Positions 36,358-47,558 of a stretch of DNA of 64,000 bases are shown in pieces. Numbering within the stretch: position 1 is the stretch's first letter; every line of letters begins with the position of its first letter. A model generated the notes under the pieces. That model saw only the letters and a list, made by a program, of their open reading frames with translations, was not told where the DNA came from and did no database searches. The stretch spans positions 1 through 64,000 of the forward strand of contig NZ_JADDUM010000051.1 of assembly GCF_015163715.1 (NCBI RefSeq), in the 5' to 3' direction. The stretch is from Pseudomonas cyclaminis. GTDB taxonomy: Bacteria; Pseudomonadota; Gammaproteobacteria; Pseudomonadales; Pseudomonadaceae. The position numbers were made by a program, and so were the translations under genes.

Positions 36358-36719
36358 CCAGCGTTACGAACCTTTCGCGTTCGGGCCTCTATGACTGGAT
36401 GGCACAGCGTGTGTCTGCGGTCGTTCTCGCGGCTTATTTCATTTTCCTGATCGGATACCTCGTCGCAAACCCGGGCATCGGCTATGAGCAATGGCACGGC
36501 CTGTTCGCCCACAATGCGATGCGAATCTTCAGTCTGCTGGCCCTTGTAGCCCTGGGCGCACACGCCTGGGTTGGCATGTGGACCATCGCGACCGACTACC
36601 TGACGCCAATGGCGCTGGGCAAGTCCGCGACTGCAGTACGTTTTCTCTTCCAGGCAGTCTGCGGCATTGCGATGTTCGCTTACTTCGTCTGGGGTGTGCA
36701 GATTCTTTGGGGTATCTGA
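36351..36719 (+). CDS. sdhD: Succinate dehydrogenase membrane anchor SdhD
   Basis: A 122-residue membrane anchor with three helices. It contains RSGLYDWMAQRVSAVVLAAYFIFLIGY and the helix LFAHNAMRIFSLLALVALGAHAWVGMWTIATDYL, whose HAWVGMW segment bears the second heme ligand. With SdhC it anchors complex II and binds ubiquinone. The ATG at 36351 overlaps the sdhC stop, and caggag lies just upstream. Confidence 0.95.
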   Translation: MVTSVTNLSRSGLYDWMAQRVSAVVLAAYFIFLIGYLVANPGIGYEQWHGLFAHNAMRIFSLLALVALGAHAWVGMWTIATDYLTPMALGKSATAVRFLFQAVCGIAMFAYFVWGVQILWGI

Positions 36720-36722
36720 TTC

Positions 36723-38494
36723 ATGGCTAACATTCCAACTATTTCCTTCGACGCCATCATTATTGGTGGCGGCGGTGCTGGCATGCGCGCAGCGCTGCAG
36801 CTGGCCCAGGGTGGTCACAAGACTGCCGTGATCACCAAGGTGTTCCCGACCCGTTCCCACACCGTATCGGCCCAGGGTGGCATCACCTGCGCCATCGCGT
36901 CTGCGGACCCGAACGATGACTGGCGCTGGCACATGTACGATACCGTCAAGGGTTCCGACTATATCGGTGACCAGGACGCTATCGAATACATGTGTCAGGA
37001 AGGCCCGGCTGCGGTGTTCGAGCTGGACCACATGGGTCTGCCGTTCTCCCGTACCGAGCAAGGCCGTATCTACCAGCGTCCATTCGGCGGCCAGTCGAAG
37101 GATTACGGTAAAGGCGGTCAGGCTGCCCGTACTTGCGCTGCTTCCGACCGTACGGGTCACGCGCTGCTGCACACCCTTTATCAGGGCAACCTGAAAGCCG
37201 GCACCACGTTCCTGAACGAGTACTACGCCGTTGATCTGGTGAAGAACGCCGACGGTGCATTTGTTGGCGTGATCGCCATCTGCATCGAAACCGGTGAAAC
37301 CACCTACATCCGCGCCAAGGCGACTGTTCTGGCGACCGGCGGTGCAGGCCGTATCTACGCGTCGACCACCAATGCCCTGATCAACACCGGTGACGGCGTC
37401 GGCATGGCACTGCGTGCTGGCGTGCCGGTGCAAGACATCGAAATGTGGCAGTTCCACCCGACCGGCATCGCGGCGCCGGTGTACTGGTGACCGAAGGTTG
37501 CCGTGGTGAAGGTGGTTACCTGATCAACAAGCATGGCGAGCGTTTCATGGAGCGTTATGCTCCGAACGCCAAGGACCTTGCAGGTCGTGACGTTGTAGCC
37601 CGTTCCATGGTTAAAGAGATCATCGCCGGTAACGGCTGTGGCCCGAACGGCGACCACGTGATGCTCAAGCTCGATCACCTGGGCGAGGAAGTGCTGCACA
37701 GCCGCCTGCCAGGTATCTGTGAGCTGTCCAAGACCTTTGCTCACGTTGACCCGGTACTGGCTCCGGTTCCGGTTGTTCCAACTTGCCACTATATGATGGG
37801 CGGCGTGCCGACCAACATTCATGGCCAGGCGATCACCCAGAACGCTGAAGGTGTGGATGAGATCATCCATGGCCTGTTCGCAGTAGGCGAAGTTGCCTGC
37901 GTATCGGTACACGGTGCCAACCGTCTGGGCGGCAACTCGCTGCTCGACCTGGTGGTATTCGGCCGTGCGGCCGGCCTGCACCTGGAAAAAGCGCTGACTG
38001 ACGGCATCGAATACGATGACGCCACCGACGCCAACATCGAGACTGCCCTGGCTCGCCTGAACGCTCTGAACGAGCGCACTGATGGCGAAGACGTGGCAAC
38101 CCTGCGTCGCGAGCTGCAAAGCTGCATGCAGAACTACTTCGGTGTGTTCCGTACCGGCGAATACATGCAGAAGGGTATCGCCCAGCTGGCTGACCTGCGT
38201 ACGCGCATCGCCAACGTCAAGATCAACGATAAGAGCCAGGCGTTCAACACCGCTCGTATCGAAGCCCTTGAGCTGCAAAACCTGCTGGAAGTGGCTGAAG
38301 CGACGGCGATCGCCGCCGAGGTTCGTAAAGAATCCCGTGGCGCCCACGCTCGTGAAGACTTTGAAGACCGCGATGACGAAAACTGGTTGTGCCACACCCT
38401 GTACTTCCCGGGTGACAAGCGCGTAACCAAGCGTGCCGTGAACTTCTCGCCGAAAACGGTTCCGACGTTTGAACCGAAGATTCGGACTTACTAA
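36723..38494 (+). pseudogene. sdhA: Succinate dehydrogenase flavoprotein subunit, one-base frameshift
   Basis: The frame from 36723 starts [29 protein letters not shown] (FAD Rossmann motif), includes [16 protein letters not shown] (covalent FAD histidine) and reaches [10 protein letters not shown] before running into TGA at 37488. With one base added at about 37471 (ATC-GCN-GGC-GCC) the family sequence [17 protein letters not shown] follows and continues intact to 38494, ending [13 protein letters not shown]. The corrected length of about 590 residues is normal. Every other gene of the operon is intact. Loss of complex II would be costly, so a sequencing or assembly error is the best explanation. 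Confidence 0.92.
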
Positions 38495-38505
38495 GGGTGG
38501 CTGCC

Positions 38506-39210
38506 ATGTTGAAAGTCAGTGTTTATCGCTACAACCCTGATCAGGACGCTGCGCCGTTCATGCAGGAGTTCCAGGTCGATACCGGTGGTAAAGACCTGAT
38601 GGTGCTGGATGTATTGGCACTGATCAAAGAGCAGGACGAAGGTTTCTCCTATCGTCGCTCTTGCCGTGAAGGTGTATGCGGTTCCGACGGCATGAACATC
38701 AACGGCAAAAACGGCCTGGCGTGCATCACGCCGCTGTCCGCCGTGGTGAAAGGCAACAAGCTGATCGTTCGTCCTCTGCCAGGTTTGCCGGTTATCCGTG
38801 ACCTGGTCGTCGATATGAGCATCTTCTACAAGCAATACGAGAAAGTTAAGCCGTTCCTGCAGAACGACACGCCGGCTCCGGCCATCGAGCGTCTGCAGTC
38901 CCCTGAAGAGCGTGAAAAGCTCGACGGTCTGTACGAGTGCATCCTGTGCGCCTGCTGCTCGACCTCGTGCCCGTCCTTCTGGTGGAACCCGGACAAGTTC
39001 CTGGGTCCAGCTGCCCTGCTGCAAGCGTACCGCTTCCTGGCAGACAGCCGTGATACCAAGACGTCCGAGCGTCTGGCTTCGCTGGATGACCCGTTCAGCG
39101 TATTCCGCTGCCGCGGGATCATGAACTGCGTCAACGTATGTCCCAAAGGCCTGAACCCGACTAAGGCCATTGGTCACATCCGTAACATGCTGCTGCAAAG
39201 CGGCGTGTAA
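38506..39210 (+). CDS. sdhB: Succinate dehydrogenase iron-sulfur subunit SdhB
   Basis: A 234-residue protein with all three iron-sulfur cluster motifs. The [2Fe-2S] set lies in SCREGVCGSDGMNINGKNGLAC. The [4Fe-4S] and [3Fe-4S] sets lie in CILCACCSTSCPSFWW and CRGIMNCVNVCPKGLNP. It passes electrons from SdhA to ubiquinone in complex II. The ATG at 38506 (MLKVSVYRYNPDQD) gives the family length; a GTG at 38497 is unlikely. Confidence 0.96.
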   Translation: MLKVSVYRYNPDQDAAPFMQEFQVDTGGKDLMVLDVLALIKEQDEGFSYRRSCREGVCGSDGMNINGKNGLACITPLSAVVKGNKLIVRPLPGLPVIRDLVVDMSIFYKQYEKVKPFLQNDTPAPAIERLQSPEEREKLDGLYECILCACCSTSCPSFWWNPDKFLGPAALLQAYRFLADSRDTKTSERLASLDDPFSVFRCRGIMNCVNVCPKGLNPTKAIGHIRNMLLQSGV

Positions 39211-39347
39211 CCGACGTTGTAACAAAGCAGGACCGTTGTGCCCGTAAATGCTGCGGCGCAGGCTTCAACCGGCGCCGTAGTTTTAACTTGAGCAGCGACT
39301 TACAAAGCCGCGGCTCTTATTTTGAAGAAATGAGACAAGCAGGGGCA

Positions 39348-39365
39348 TTCGGGTTGGTACCCGAA
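39348..39365. repeat. Perfect hairpin in the sdhB-sucA gap
   Basis: The 7-bp arms TTCGGGT and ACCCGAA flank TGGT. No T-run follows, so it is not a standard terminator. It lies in a 261-bp gap between sdhB and sucA and may allow processing or a separate sucA promoter downstream (inference). Confidence 0.5.
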
Positions 39366-39471
39366 CTATCAGCGTGATCCTAAGTGGCTTGTTTTGGTCG
39401 CTGCACTTGGCCTTTTGCAAGCAAACTCGGTGTTTTCGCCGGTGGTGTCCCCAAATCGAGGGTGACCAAGC

Positions 39472-42303
39472 ATGCAAGAAAGCGTGATGCAGCGCATGTG
39501 GAACAGCGGCTATCTTTCAGGTGGTAACGCTGCCTATGTGGAAGAGCTTTATGAGCTCTACCTGCACGACCCTAACGCTGTGCCAGAAGAATGGCGCACC
39601 AAATTTCAGACGTTGTCTTCAGACGGCAACGCTGCCACCGATGTATCGCACGCAACGATTCGCGATCAATTTGTGCTGCTGGCAAAGAACCAGCGCCGCG
39701 CCCAACCGGTTTCCGCCGGCAGCGTGAGCAGTGAGCACGAGAAGAAGCAAGTTGAAGTGCTGCGACTGATCCAGGCCTACCGGATGCGTGGCCACCAGGC
39801 GGCCCAGCTTGACCCGCTGGGGCTCTGGCAGCGTCCTGCACCTGCTGACCTGTCGATCAATCATTACGGCTTGACCAATGCCGATCTTGATACGACCTTC
39901 CGTGCCGGCGACCTGTTCATCGGCAAAGAGGAAGCGAGCCTACGCGAAATTCACGAAGCGTTGCAGCAGACATATTGCCGCACCATCGGCGCTGAGTTCA
40001 CGCACATCACCGATTCCGAGCAACGCCACTGGTTCCAGCATCGCCTGGAAGGCGTGCGTGGCCGTCCGGTGCTGTCCGCCGACGTACGCAGCCACCTGCT
40101 TGAGCGCGTGACCGCAGCGGAAGGCCTGGAAAAATACCTGGGTACCAAATACCCGGGTACCAAGCGTTTCGGCCTGGAAGGCGGCGAAAGCCTGATCCCG
40201 ATGCTCGACGAGCTGATCCAGCGTTCCGGTTCCTACGGCACCAAGGAAATCGTGATCGGCATGGCCCACCGTGGTCGCTTGAACGTGTTGGTCAACACCT
40301 TCGGCAAGAACCCGCGTGAGCTGTTCGACGAGTTCGAAGGCAAGAAGAAGGTCGAGCTGGGTTCCGGTGACGTTAAATATCACCAGGGCTTCTCGTCCAA
40401 CGTCATGACCACCGGCGGTGAAGTTCACCTGGCCATGGCCTTCAACCCATCCCATCTGGAAATCGTTTCTCCAGTGGTCGAGGGTTCGGTCCGTGCTCGC
40501 CAGGATCGTCGCAACGACACCACCGGTGAAAAGGTTCTGCCGATTTCCATCCACGGTGACGCGGCATTCGCCGGTCAAGGCGTGGTCCTGGAAACGTTCC
40601 AGATGTCGCAGACTCGCGGCTTCAAGACCGGCGGTACGGTTCACATCGTCATCAACAACCAGGTTGGCTTCACCATCAGCAACCCGCTGGATGCGCGCTC
40701 CACCGAGTACGCCACCGACGTTGCCAAGATGATCCAGGCGCCGATCCTCCATGTGAATGGTGATGATCCGGAAGCCGTGCTGTTCGTGACCCAACTGGCT
40801 GTCGACTACCGCATGCAGTTCAAGCGTGACGTGGTGATCGACCTGGTGTGCTACCGCCGTCGTGGTCACAACGAAGCTGACGAACCAAGCGGCACCCAGC
40901 CGTTGATGTACCAGCAGATCACCAAGCAGCGCACGACCCGTGAGCTGTATGCCGAAAGCCTGACCAAGGCCGGTATTGTTGACGATGCGCGTGTTCAGGC
41001 GAAGATCGATGAATACCGCAACGCGCTGGACAATGGTCTGCATGTAGTGAAAAGCCTGGTCAAGGAGCCGAACAAAGAGCTGTTCGTTGACTGGCGTCCG
41101 TACCTGGGTCACACCTGGACGGCGCGTCACGACACCTCGTTCGATCTGAAGACCCTGCAGGAACTGTCCGCCAAGCTGCTGGAAATCCCGGATGGCTTCG
41201 TGGTGCAGCGCCAGGTTGCGAAGATCTACGAAGACCGTCAGAAGATGCAAGCCGGCGGCCTGCCGATCAACTGGGGTTACGCCGAAACCATGGCGTACGC
41301 GACCCTGGCGTTCGAAGGTCACCCGATCCGCATGACCGGCCAGGACATCGGCCGCGGTACGTTCTCGCACCGTCATGCTGTGCTGCACAACCAGAAAGAC
41401 GCGGGCACCTACATCCCGTTGCAGAACCTGTACGAAGGCCAGCCGCGTTTCGACCTGTACGATTCGTTCCTGTCCGAAGAAGCCGTACTGGCGTTCGAAT
41501 ACGGTTACTCGACCACCACGCCGCAGGCGCTGGTGATCTGGGAAGCCCAGTTCGGCGACTTCGCCAACGGTGCCCAAGTGGTTATCGACCAGTTCATCAC
41601 CAGCGGCGAGCACAAGTGGGGCCGTCTGTGCGGTCTGACCATGCTGTTGCCACACGGTTATGAAGGTCAGGGTCCGGAGCACTCCTCGGCCCGTCTGGAG
41701 CGTTACCTGCAGCTGTGCGCCGAGCACAACATCCAGGTGTGCGTGCCGACTACCCCGGCCCAGATCTACCACTTGCTGCGTCGTCAGGTAATCCGCCCGC
41801 TGCGCAAGCCGCTGGTAGTGCTGACCCCGAAATCGCTGCTGCGTCACAAATTGGCCATCTCGACCCTGGAAGATCTGGCGGACGGTTCGTTCCAGACCGT
41901 GATTCCAGAAATCGACACGCTGGATGCGGCCAAGGTCACTCGCCTGATCCTGTGCAGCGGCAAGGTCTACTACGACCTGCTGGAAAAACGTCGTGCCGAA
42001 GGCCGCGAAGACATCGCCATCGTGCGTATCGAGCAGCTTTACCCGTTCCCGGAAGATGACCTCATGGAGATCATCGCGCCTTACACCAACCTCACCAATG
42101 TGGTGTGGTGTCAGGAAGAACCGATGAACCAGGGCGCGTGGTACAGCAGCCAGCATCACCTGCGTCGCAGCATCGGCAACCACAACAAGGCCCTGGGCCT
42201 GGAGTACGCCGGTCGTGATGCATCTGCTGCACCTGCTTGTGGTTATGCGTCGATGCACGCCGAGCAGCAGGAAAAACTGCTGCAAGATGCTTTCACTGTT
42301 TAA
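39472..42303 (+). CDS. sucA: 2-oxoglutarate dehydrogenase E1 component
   Basis: A 943-residue thiamine diphosphate enzyme of the usual length. Typical stretches are MQRMWNSGYLSGGNAAYVEELYELYLHDP at the N-terminus, EIVIGMAHRGRLNVLVN, GDAAFAGQGVVLETFQMSQ with VHIVINNQVGFTISNP (ThDP-Mg site), CYRRRGHNEADEP, and GQDIGRGTFSHRHAVLHNQ. It decarboxylates 2-oxoglutarate and reductively succinylates the lipoyl group of SucB. It is followed by sucB after 44 bp. Confidence 0.97.
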   Translation: MQESVMQRMWNSGYLSGGNAAYVEELYELYLHDPNAVPEEWRTKFQTLSSDGNAATDVSHATIRDQFVLLAKNQRRAQPVSAGSVSSEHEKKQVEVLRLIQAYRMRGHQAAQLDPLGLWQRPAPADLSINHYGLTNADLDTTFRAGDLFIGKEEASLREIHEALQQTYCRTIGAEFTHITDSEQRHWFQHRLEGVRGRPVLSADVRSHLLERVTAAEGLEKYLGTKYPGTKRFGLEGGESLIPMLDELIQRSGSYGTKEIVIGMAHRGRLNVLVNTFGKNPRELFDEFEGKKKVELGSGDVKYHQGFSSNVMTTGGEVHLAMAFNPSHLEIVSPVVEGSVRARQDRRNDTTGEKVLPISIHGDAAFAGQGVVLETFQMSQTRGFKTGGTVHIVINNQVGFTISNPLDARSTEYATDVAKMIQAPILHVNGDDPEAVLFVTQLAVDYRMQFKRDVVIDLVCYRRRGHNEADEPSGTQPLMYQQITKQRTTRELYAESLTKAGIVDDARVQAKIDEYRNALDNGLHVVKSLVKEPNKELFVDWRPYLGHTWTARHDTSFDLKTLQELSAKLLEIPDGFVVQRQVAKIYEDRQKMQAGGLPINWGYAETMAYATLAFEGHPIRMTGQDIGRGTFSHRHAVLHNQKDAGTYIPLQNLYEGQPRFDLYDSFLSEEAVLAFEYGYSTTTPQALVIWEAQFGDFANGAQVVIDQFITSGEHKWGRLCGLTMLLPHGYEGQGPEHSSARLERYLQLCAEHNIQVCVPTTPAQIYHLLRRQVIRPLRKPLVVLTPKSLLRHKLAISTLEDLADGSFQTVIPEIDTLDAAKVTRLILCSGKVYYDLLEKRRAEGREDIAIVRIEQLYPFPEDDLMEIIAPYTNLTNVVWCQEEPMNQGAWYSSQHHLRRSIGNHNKALGLEYAGRDASAAPACGYASMHAEQQEKLLQDAFTV

Positions 42304-42347
42304 CGCCTTCGCGCTGACTGAAACCGAATTTTAAGGACCCACAGATA

Positions 42348-43568
42348 ATGGCTATCGAAATCAAAGCCCCGTCATTCCCGGAATCGGTTGCCGATGGCAC
42401 CGTTGCCACTTGGCACAAGAAACCAGGCGACGCTGTAAAGCGTGACGACCTGATCGTCGACATCGAGACCGACAAAGTCGTTCTGGAAGTGTTGGCCGAG
42501 GCTGACGGCGTACTGGGCGCAATCGTTGCCGAAGAGGGCGCTACCGTCCTGTCCAACCAGGTACTGGGCTCGATCGAAGCGGGCAGCGCTGCTGCTCCTG
42601 CCGCCGCTGCACCGGCTGCTGCTGCTTCGGCTCCAGCGGCTGCTCCGGCTGCGGGTGGCGAAGATCCAATCGCTGCACCGGCTGCACGTCAGCTGGCTGA
42701 AGAAAATGGCATCAACCTGGCTTCCATCAAAGGCACCGGCAAAGACGGCCGCGTGACCAAGGAAGACGTGGTTGCCGCTGTTGAAGCCAAGAAAAACGCT
42801 CCGGCTGCCGCGCCTGCCAAGGCTGCTGCTCCAGCTGCCGCCGCTCCTGTGTTCGCTGCTGGCGACCGCACCGAGAAGCGCGTGCCGATGACCCGCGTAC
42901 GTGCAACCGTGGCCAAGCGCCTGGTTGAAGCACAGTCGAACATGGCGATGCTGACCACTTTCAACGAAGTCGACATGACCGAAGTCATGGCCCTGCGTTC
43001 GAAGTACAAGGATCTGTTCGAGAAGTCCCATAACGGCGTGCGCCTGGGCTTCATGTCGTTCTTCGTGAAAGCGGCCACCGAAGCGCTGAAGCGCTTCCCG
43101 GCAGTCAACGCTTCCATCGACGGCGGCGACATCGTTTACCATGGCTATGCAGACGTCGGCGTTGCCGTGTCCAGCGACCGTGGCCTGGTGGTACCGGTTC
43201 TGCGTAACGCCGAACTGATGAGCCTGGCTGAAATCGAAGGCGGCATCGCCGGCTTCGGCAAGAAAGCCCGTGATGGCAAGTTGACCATCGACGAGATGAC
43301 CGGTGGTACCTTCACCATCACCAACGGTGGTACCTTCGGTTCGATGATGTCGACCCCGATCGTCAACCCGCCACAAGCCGCGATCCTGGGCATGCACAAC
43401 ATCATCCAGCGTCCGATGGCCATCAACGGCCAAGTCGTGATCCGCCCAATGATGTACCTGGCACTGTCTTACGATCACCGCCTGATCGATGGTAAAGAAG
43501 CCGTGACTTTCCTGGTGACCATCAAGAACCTGCTGGAAGACCCGGCTCGCTTGCTCCTGGATATTTAA
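42348..43568 (+). CDS. sucB: 2-oxoglutarate dehydrogenase E2, dihydrolipoyl succinyltransferase
   Basis: A 406-residue E2 subunit. The lipoyl domain (residues 1-77) has the lipoylated lysine K43 in [10 protein letters not shown]. An Ala/Pro linker leads to the E1/E3-binding domain ([30 protein letters not shown]). After a second Ala-rich linker comes the catalytic domain, ending with [12 protein letters not shown], which holds the catalytic His and Asp. It transfers the succinyl group to CoA. The linkers are highly repetitive alanine codons, normal for E2. Confidence 0.97.
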   Translation: MAIEIKAPSFPESVADGTVATWHKKPGDAVKRDDLIVDIETDKVVLEVLAEADGVLGAIVAEEGATVLSNQVLGSIEAGSAAAPAAAAPAAAASAPAAAPAAGGEDPIAAPAARQLAEENGINLASIKGTGKDGRVTKEDVVAAVEAKKNAPAAAPAKAAAPAAAAPVFAAGDRTEKRVPMTRVRATVAKRLVEAQSNMAMLTTFNEVDMTEVMALRSKYKDLFEKSHNGVRLGFMSFFVKAATEALKRFPAVNASIDGGDIVYHGYADVGVAVSSDRGLVVPVLRNAELMSLAEIEGGIAGFGKKARDGKLTIDEMTGGTFTITNGGTFGSMMSTPIVNPPQAAILGMHNIIQRPMAINGQVVIRPMMYLALSYDHRLIDGKEAVTFLVTIKNLLEDPARLLLDI

Positions 43569-43575
43569 GAGAAGC

Positions 43576-45110
<1,535 letters not shown>

Positions 45111-45314
45111 GCGAGATAATAAGAAACCACGGCGGAGTTGCCCGTCGTGAGCCTTGCGCGCAAGACTCACCGCGGAATATCCGCTGGACGCAGCCTTGCG
45201 CAGCTTTACGGGCCATAAGCCCAGCAAGTTGCGCAAGCAGCAGTCACAGGTGGCGCGGCACTCATAATGAGCGCAGCGCCGAATGCGCAGTACCTAACGA
45301 AGACGGTAAAAAGC

Positions 45315-46481
45315 ATGAATCTTCACGAGTATCAGGGTAAGCAGCTGTTCGCTGAATACGGCCTGCCAGTTTCCAAGGGCTACGCAGTAGACACCCCGGA
45401 AGCAGCAGCAGAAGCCTGCGACAAAATCGGTGGCACCGAGTGGGTTGTCAAAGCCCAGGTCCACGCTGGTGGTCGCGGTAAAGCGGGCGGCGTTAAGCTG
45501 GTTCGCAGCAAAGAAGACGCCAAGGCCTTCGCACAGCAGTGGCTGGGCAAGCGTCTGGTGACTTACCAGACTGATGCCAATGGCCAGCCAGTCACCAAGA
45601 TCCTGGTTGAATCGTGCACTGATATCGCTAAAGAGCTGTACCTGGGCGCTGTCGTTGACCGTTCGAGCCGTCGCATCGTGTTCATGGCTTCCACCGAAGG
45701 TGGCGTGGACATTGAGAAGATCGCCGAAGAAACCCCAGAAAAAATTCTGAAAGCCACTATCGATCCACTGGTTGGCGCTCAGCCATTCCAGGGTCGCGAG
45801 CTGGCTTTCCAGCTGGGCCTGGAAGGCAAGCAAGTTGCCCAGTTCGCCAAGATCTTCGTAGGTCTGGCCAAACTGTTCCAGGATCACGATCTGGCCCTGC
45901 TGGAAGTGAACCCGCTGGTGATCAAGGCTGATGGCGATCTGCACTGCCTCGACGCCAAGATCAACATCGACGCCAACGCCATGTACCGTCAGCCTAAGCT
46001 GAAGACTTTCCACGATCCGTCGCAAGACGATCCGCGCGAAGCGCACGCTGCCAAGTTCGAACTGAACTACGTAGCCCTGGAAGGTAACATCGGTTGCATG
46101 GTCAACGGTGCCGGCCTGGCCATGGGTACCATGGACATCGTCAACCTGCATGGCGGCAAACCAGCCAACTTCCTCGACGTGGGCGGCGGTGCTACCAAAG
46201 AACGCGTTACCGAAGCGTTCAAGATCATCCTGTCCGACTCCAACGTCGCTGCAGTACTGGTCAACATCTTCGGCGGCATCGTTCGTTGCGACATGATTGC
46301 CGAAGGCATCATCGGTGCAGTGAAAGAAGTCGGCGTGAAAATCCCGGTTGTTGTTCGCCTTGAAGGTAACAACGCTGAACTGGGCGCTAAAGTACTGGCA
46401 GAAAGCGGTTTGAACATCATCGCGGCTACCAGCCTGACCGACGCTGCTCAACAAGTTGTCAAAGCTGCGGAGGGCAAATAA
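45315..46481 (+). CDS. sucC: Succinyl-CoA synthetase beta subunit
   Basis: A 388-residue ATP-grasp subunit starting [23 protein letters not shown]. It has the Gly-rich nucleotide segment [19 protein letters not shown] and the C-terminal CoA-ligase segment [30 protein letters not shown]. It makes ATP or GTP and succinate from succinyl-CoA. The ATG at 45315 is chosen because the 16 residues upstream are not conserved. The 204-bp gap after lpd shows no clear signal. It overlaps sucD by 1 base (TAATG). Confidence 0.96.
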   Translation: MNLHEYQGKQLFAEYGLPVSKGYAVDTPEAAAEACDKIGGTEWVVKAQVHAGGRGKAGGVKLVRSKEDAKAFAQQWLGKRLVTYQTDANGQPVTKILVESCTDIAKELYLGAVVDRSSRRIVFMASTEGGVDIEKIAEETPEKILKATIDPLVGAQPFQGRELAFQLGLEGKQVAQFAKIFVGLAKLFQDHDLALLEVNPLVIKADGDLHCLDAKINIDANAMYRQPKLKTFHDPSQDDPREAHAAKFELNYVALEGNIGCMVNGAGLAMGTMDIVNLHGGKPANFLDVGGGATKERVTEAFKIILSDSNVAAVLVNIFGGIVRCDMIAEGIIGAVKEVGVKIPVVVRLEGNNAELGAKVLAESGLNIIAATSLTDAAQQVVKAAEGK

Positions 46482-47362
46482 TGAGCGTCCTGATCAATAA
46501 AGACACCAAAGTTATCTGCCAGGGTATTACCGGTTCGCAAGGTAGCTTCCACACCCAGCAAGCCATCGAATACGGCACCAAGATGGTTGGCGGCGTAACT
46601 CCGGGCAAAGGCGGCACCGAGCACCTGGGCCTGCCAGTGTTCAACACTGTGAAAGACGCTGTAGAAAAAACTGGCGCTACCGCCAGCGTTATCTACGTTC
46701 CAGCTCCTTTCTGCAAAGACTCCATCCTGGAAGCAGCTTTCGGCGGCATCAAGCTGATCGTTTGCATCACCGAAGGCATTCCTACCCTGGACATGCTGGA
46801 CGCTAAAGTTAAGTGCGACGAGCTGGGCGTTACCCTGATCGGCCCTAACTGCCCAGGCGTGATCACCCCAGGCGAATGCAAGATCGGCATCATGCCAGGT
46901 CACATTCACTTGCCAGGTAAAGTCGGTATCGTTTCCCGTTCCGGCACCCTGACCTACGAAGCTGTGAAGCAGACTACTGACGCCGGTTTCGGTCAGTCGA
47001 CTTGCGTCGGCATCGGCGGTGACCCGATCCCAGGCTCGAACTTCATCGACATCCTGAAGCTGTTCCAGGAAGACCCGAAGACCGAAGCGATCGTAATGAT
47101 CGGTGAGATCGGCGGTTCGGCTGAAGAAGAAGCGGCTGCCTACATCAAGGCACACGTGACCAAGCCGGTTGTTTCCTACATCGCTGGTGTGACTGCCCCT
47201 GCGGGCAAGCGCATGGGCCATGCTGGCGCAATCATCTCTGGCGGCAAGGGTACTGCAGACGAGAAGTTTGCTGCCCTGGAAGACGCAGGCGTTAAAACCG
47301 TGCGTTCGCTGGCAGACATCGGCAAGGCTTTGTCCGAGCTGACCGGTTGGGCTGTCAAATAA
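46481..47362 (+). CDS. sucD: Succinyl-CoA synthetase alpha subunit
   Basis: A 293-residue subunit. The CoA-binding Rossmann segment is [33 protein letters not shown], followed by [20 protein letters not shown]. The phosphorylated histidine is H247 in [17 protein letters not shown]. It forms the catalytic complex with SucC. Last gene of the sdh-suc block, followed by a terminator hairpin. Confidence 0.97.
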   Translation: MSVLINKDTKVICQGITGSQGSFHTQQAIEYGTKMVGGVTPGKGGTEHLGLPVFNTVKDAVEKTGATASVIYVPAPFCKDSILEAAFGGIKLIVCITEGIPTLDMLDAKVKCDELGVTLIGPNCPGVITPGECKIGIMPGHIHLPGKVGIVSRSGTLTYEAVKQTTDAGFGQSTCVGIGGDPIPGSNFIDILKLFQEDPKTEAIVMIGEIGGSAEEEAAAYIKAHVTKPVVSYIAGVTAPAGKRMGHAGAIISGGKGTADEKFAALEDAGVKTVRSLADIGKALSELTGWAVK

Positions 47363-47392
47363 GCCTCGCGCTTAACTGACGCTTCACCAGGC

Positions 47393-47416
47393 AAAGGCCA
47401 CCTTCGGGTGGCCTTT
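47393..47416 (+). terminator. Terminator hairpin after sucD
   Basis: The 10-bp arms AAAGGCCACC (47393-47402) and GGTGGCCTTT (47407-47416) flank the stable loop TTCG. The following sequence has few T residues. Confidence 0.8.
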
Positions 47417-47435
47417 GTGCATTCTTGGGCATGGT

Positions 47436-47540
47436 GAAGATCAAATGTGGGAGGCTGCCCCGATAGCGGTGCATCAGCCAACACATGCAGTGGCTGACAC
47501 TCGGCAATCGGGAGCAAGCCCCCACCCACATTTGATCTTC
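47436..47540. repeat. REPIN with extended perfect flanks
   Basis: The outer arms GAAGATCAAATGTGGG and CCCACATTTGATCTTC are perfectly inverted over 16 bases and extend the REP match outward. The inner REP core is degenerate. The spacer pairs through CAGCCA and TGGCTG. Confidence 0.88.
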
Positions 47541-47558
47541 ATAGGGCGCGGGATTGGG

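Noticed and set aside
39348..39365. Intrinsic terminator between sdhB and sucA
   Set aside because: The 7-bp hairpin has no T-run after it on either strand, so termination there is not supported.
39940..42285. A 781-residue minus-strand open frame inside sucA
   Set aside because: It is a codon-bias shadow of sucA; the plus strand encodes a textbook 2-oxoglutarate dehydrogenase E1.
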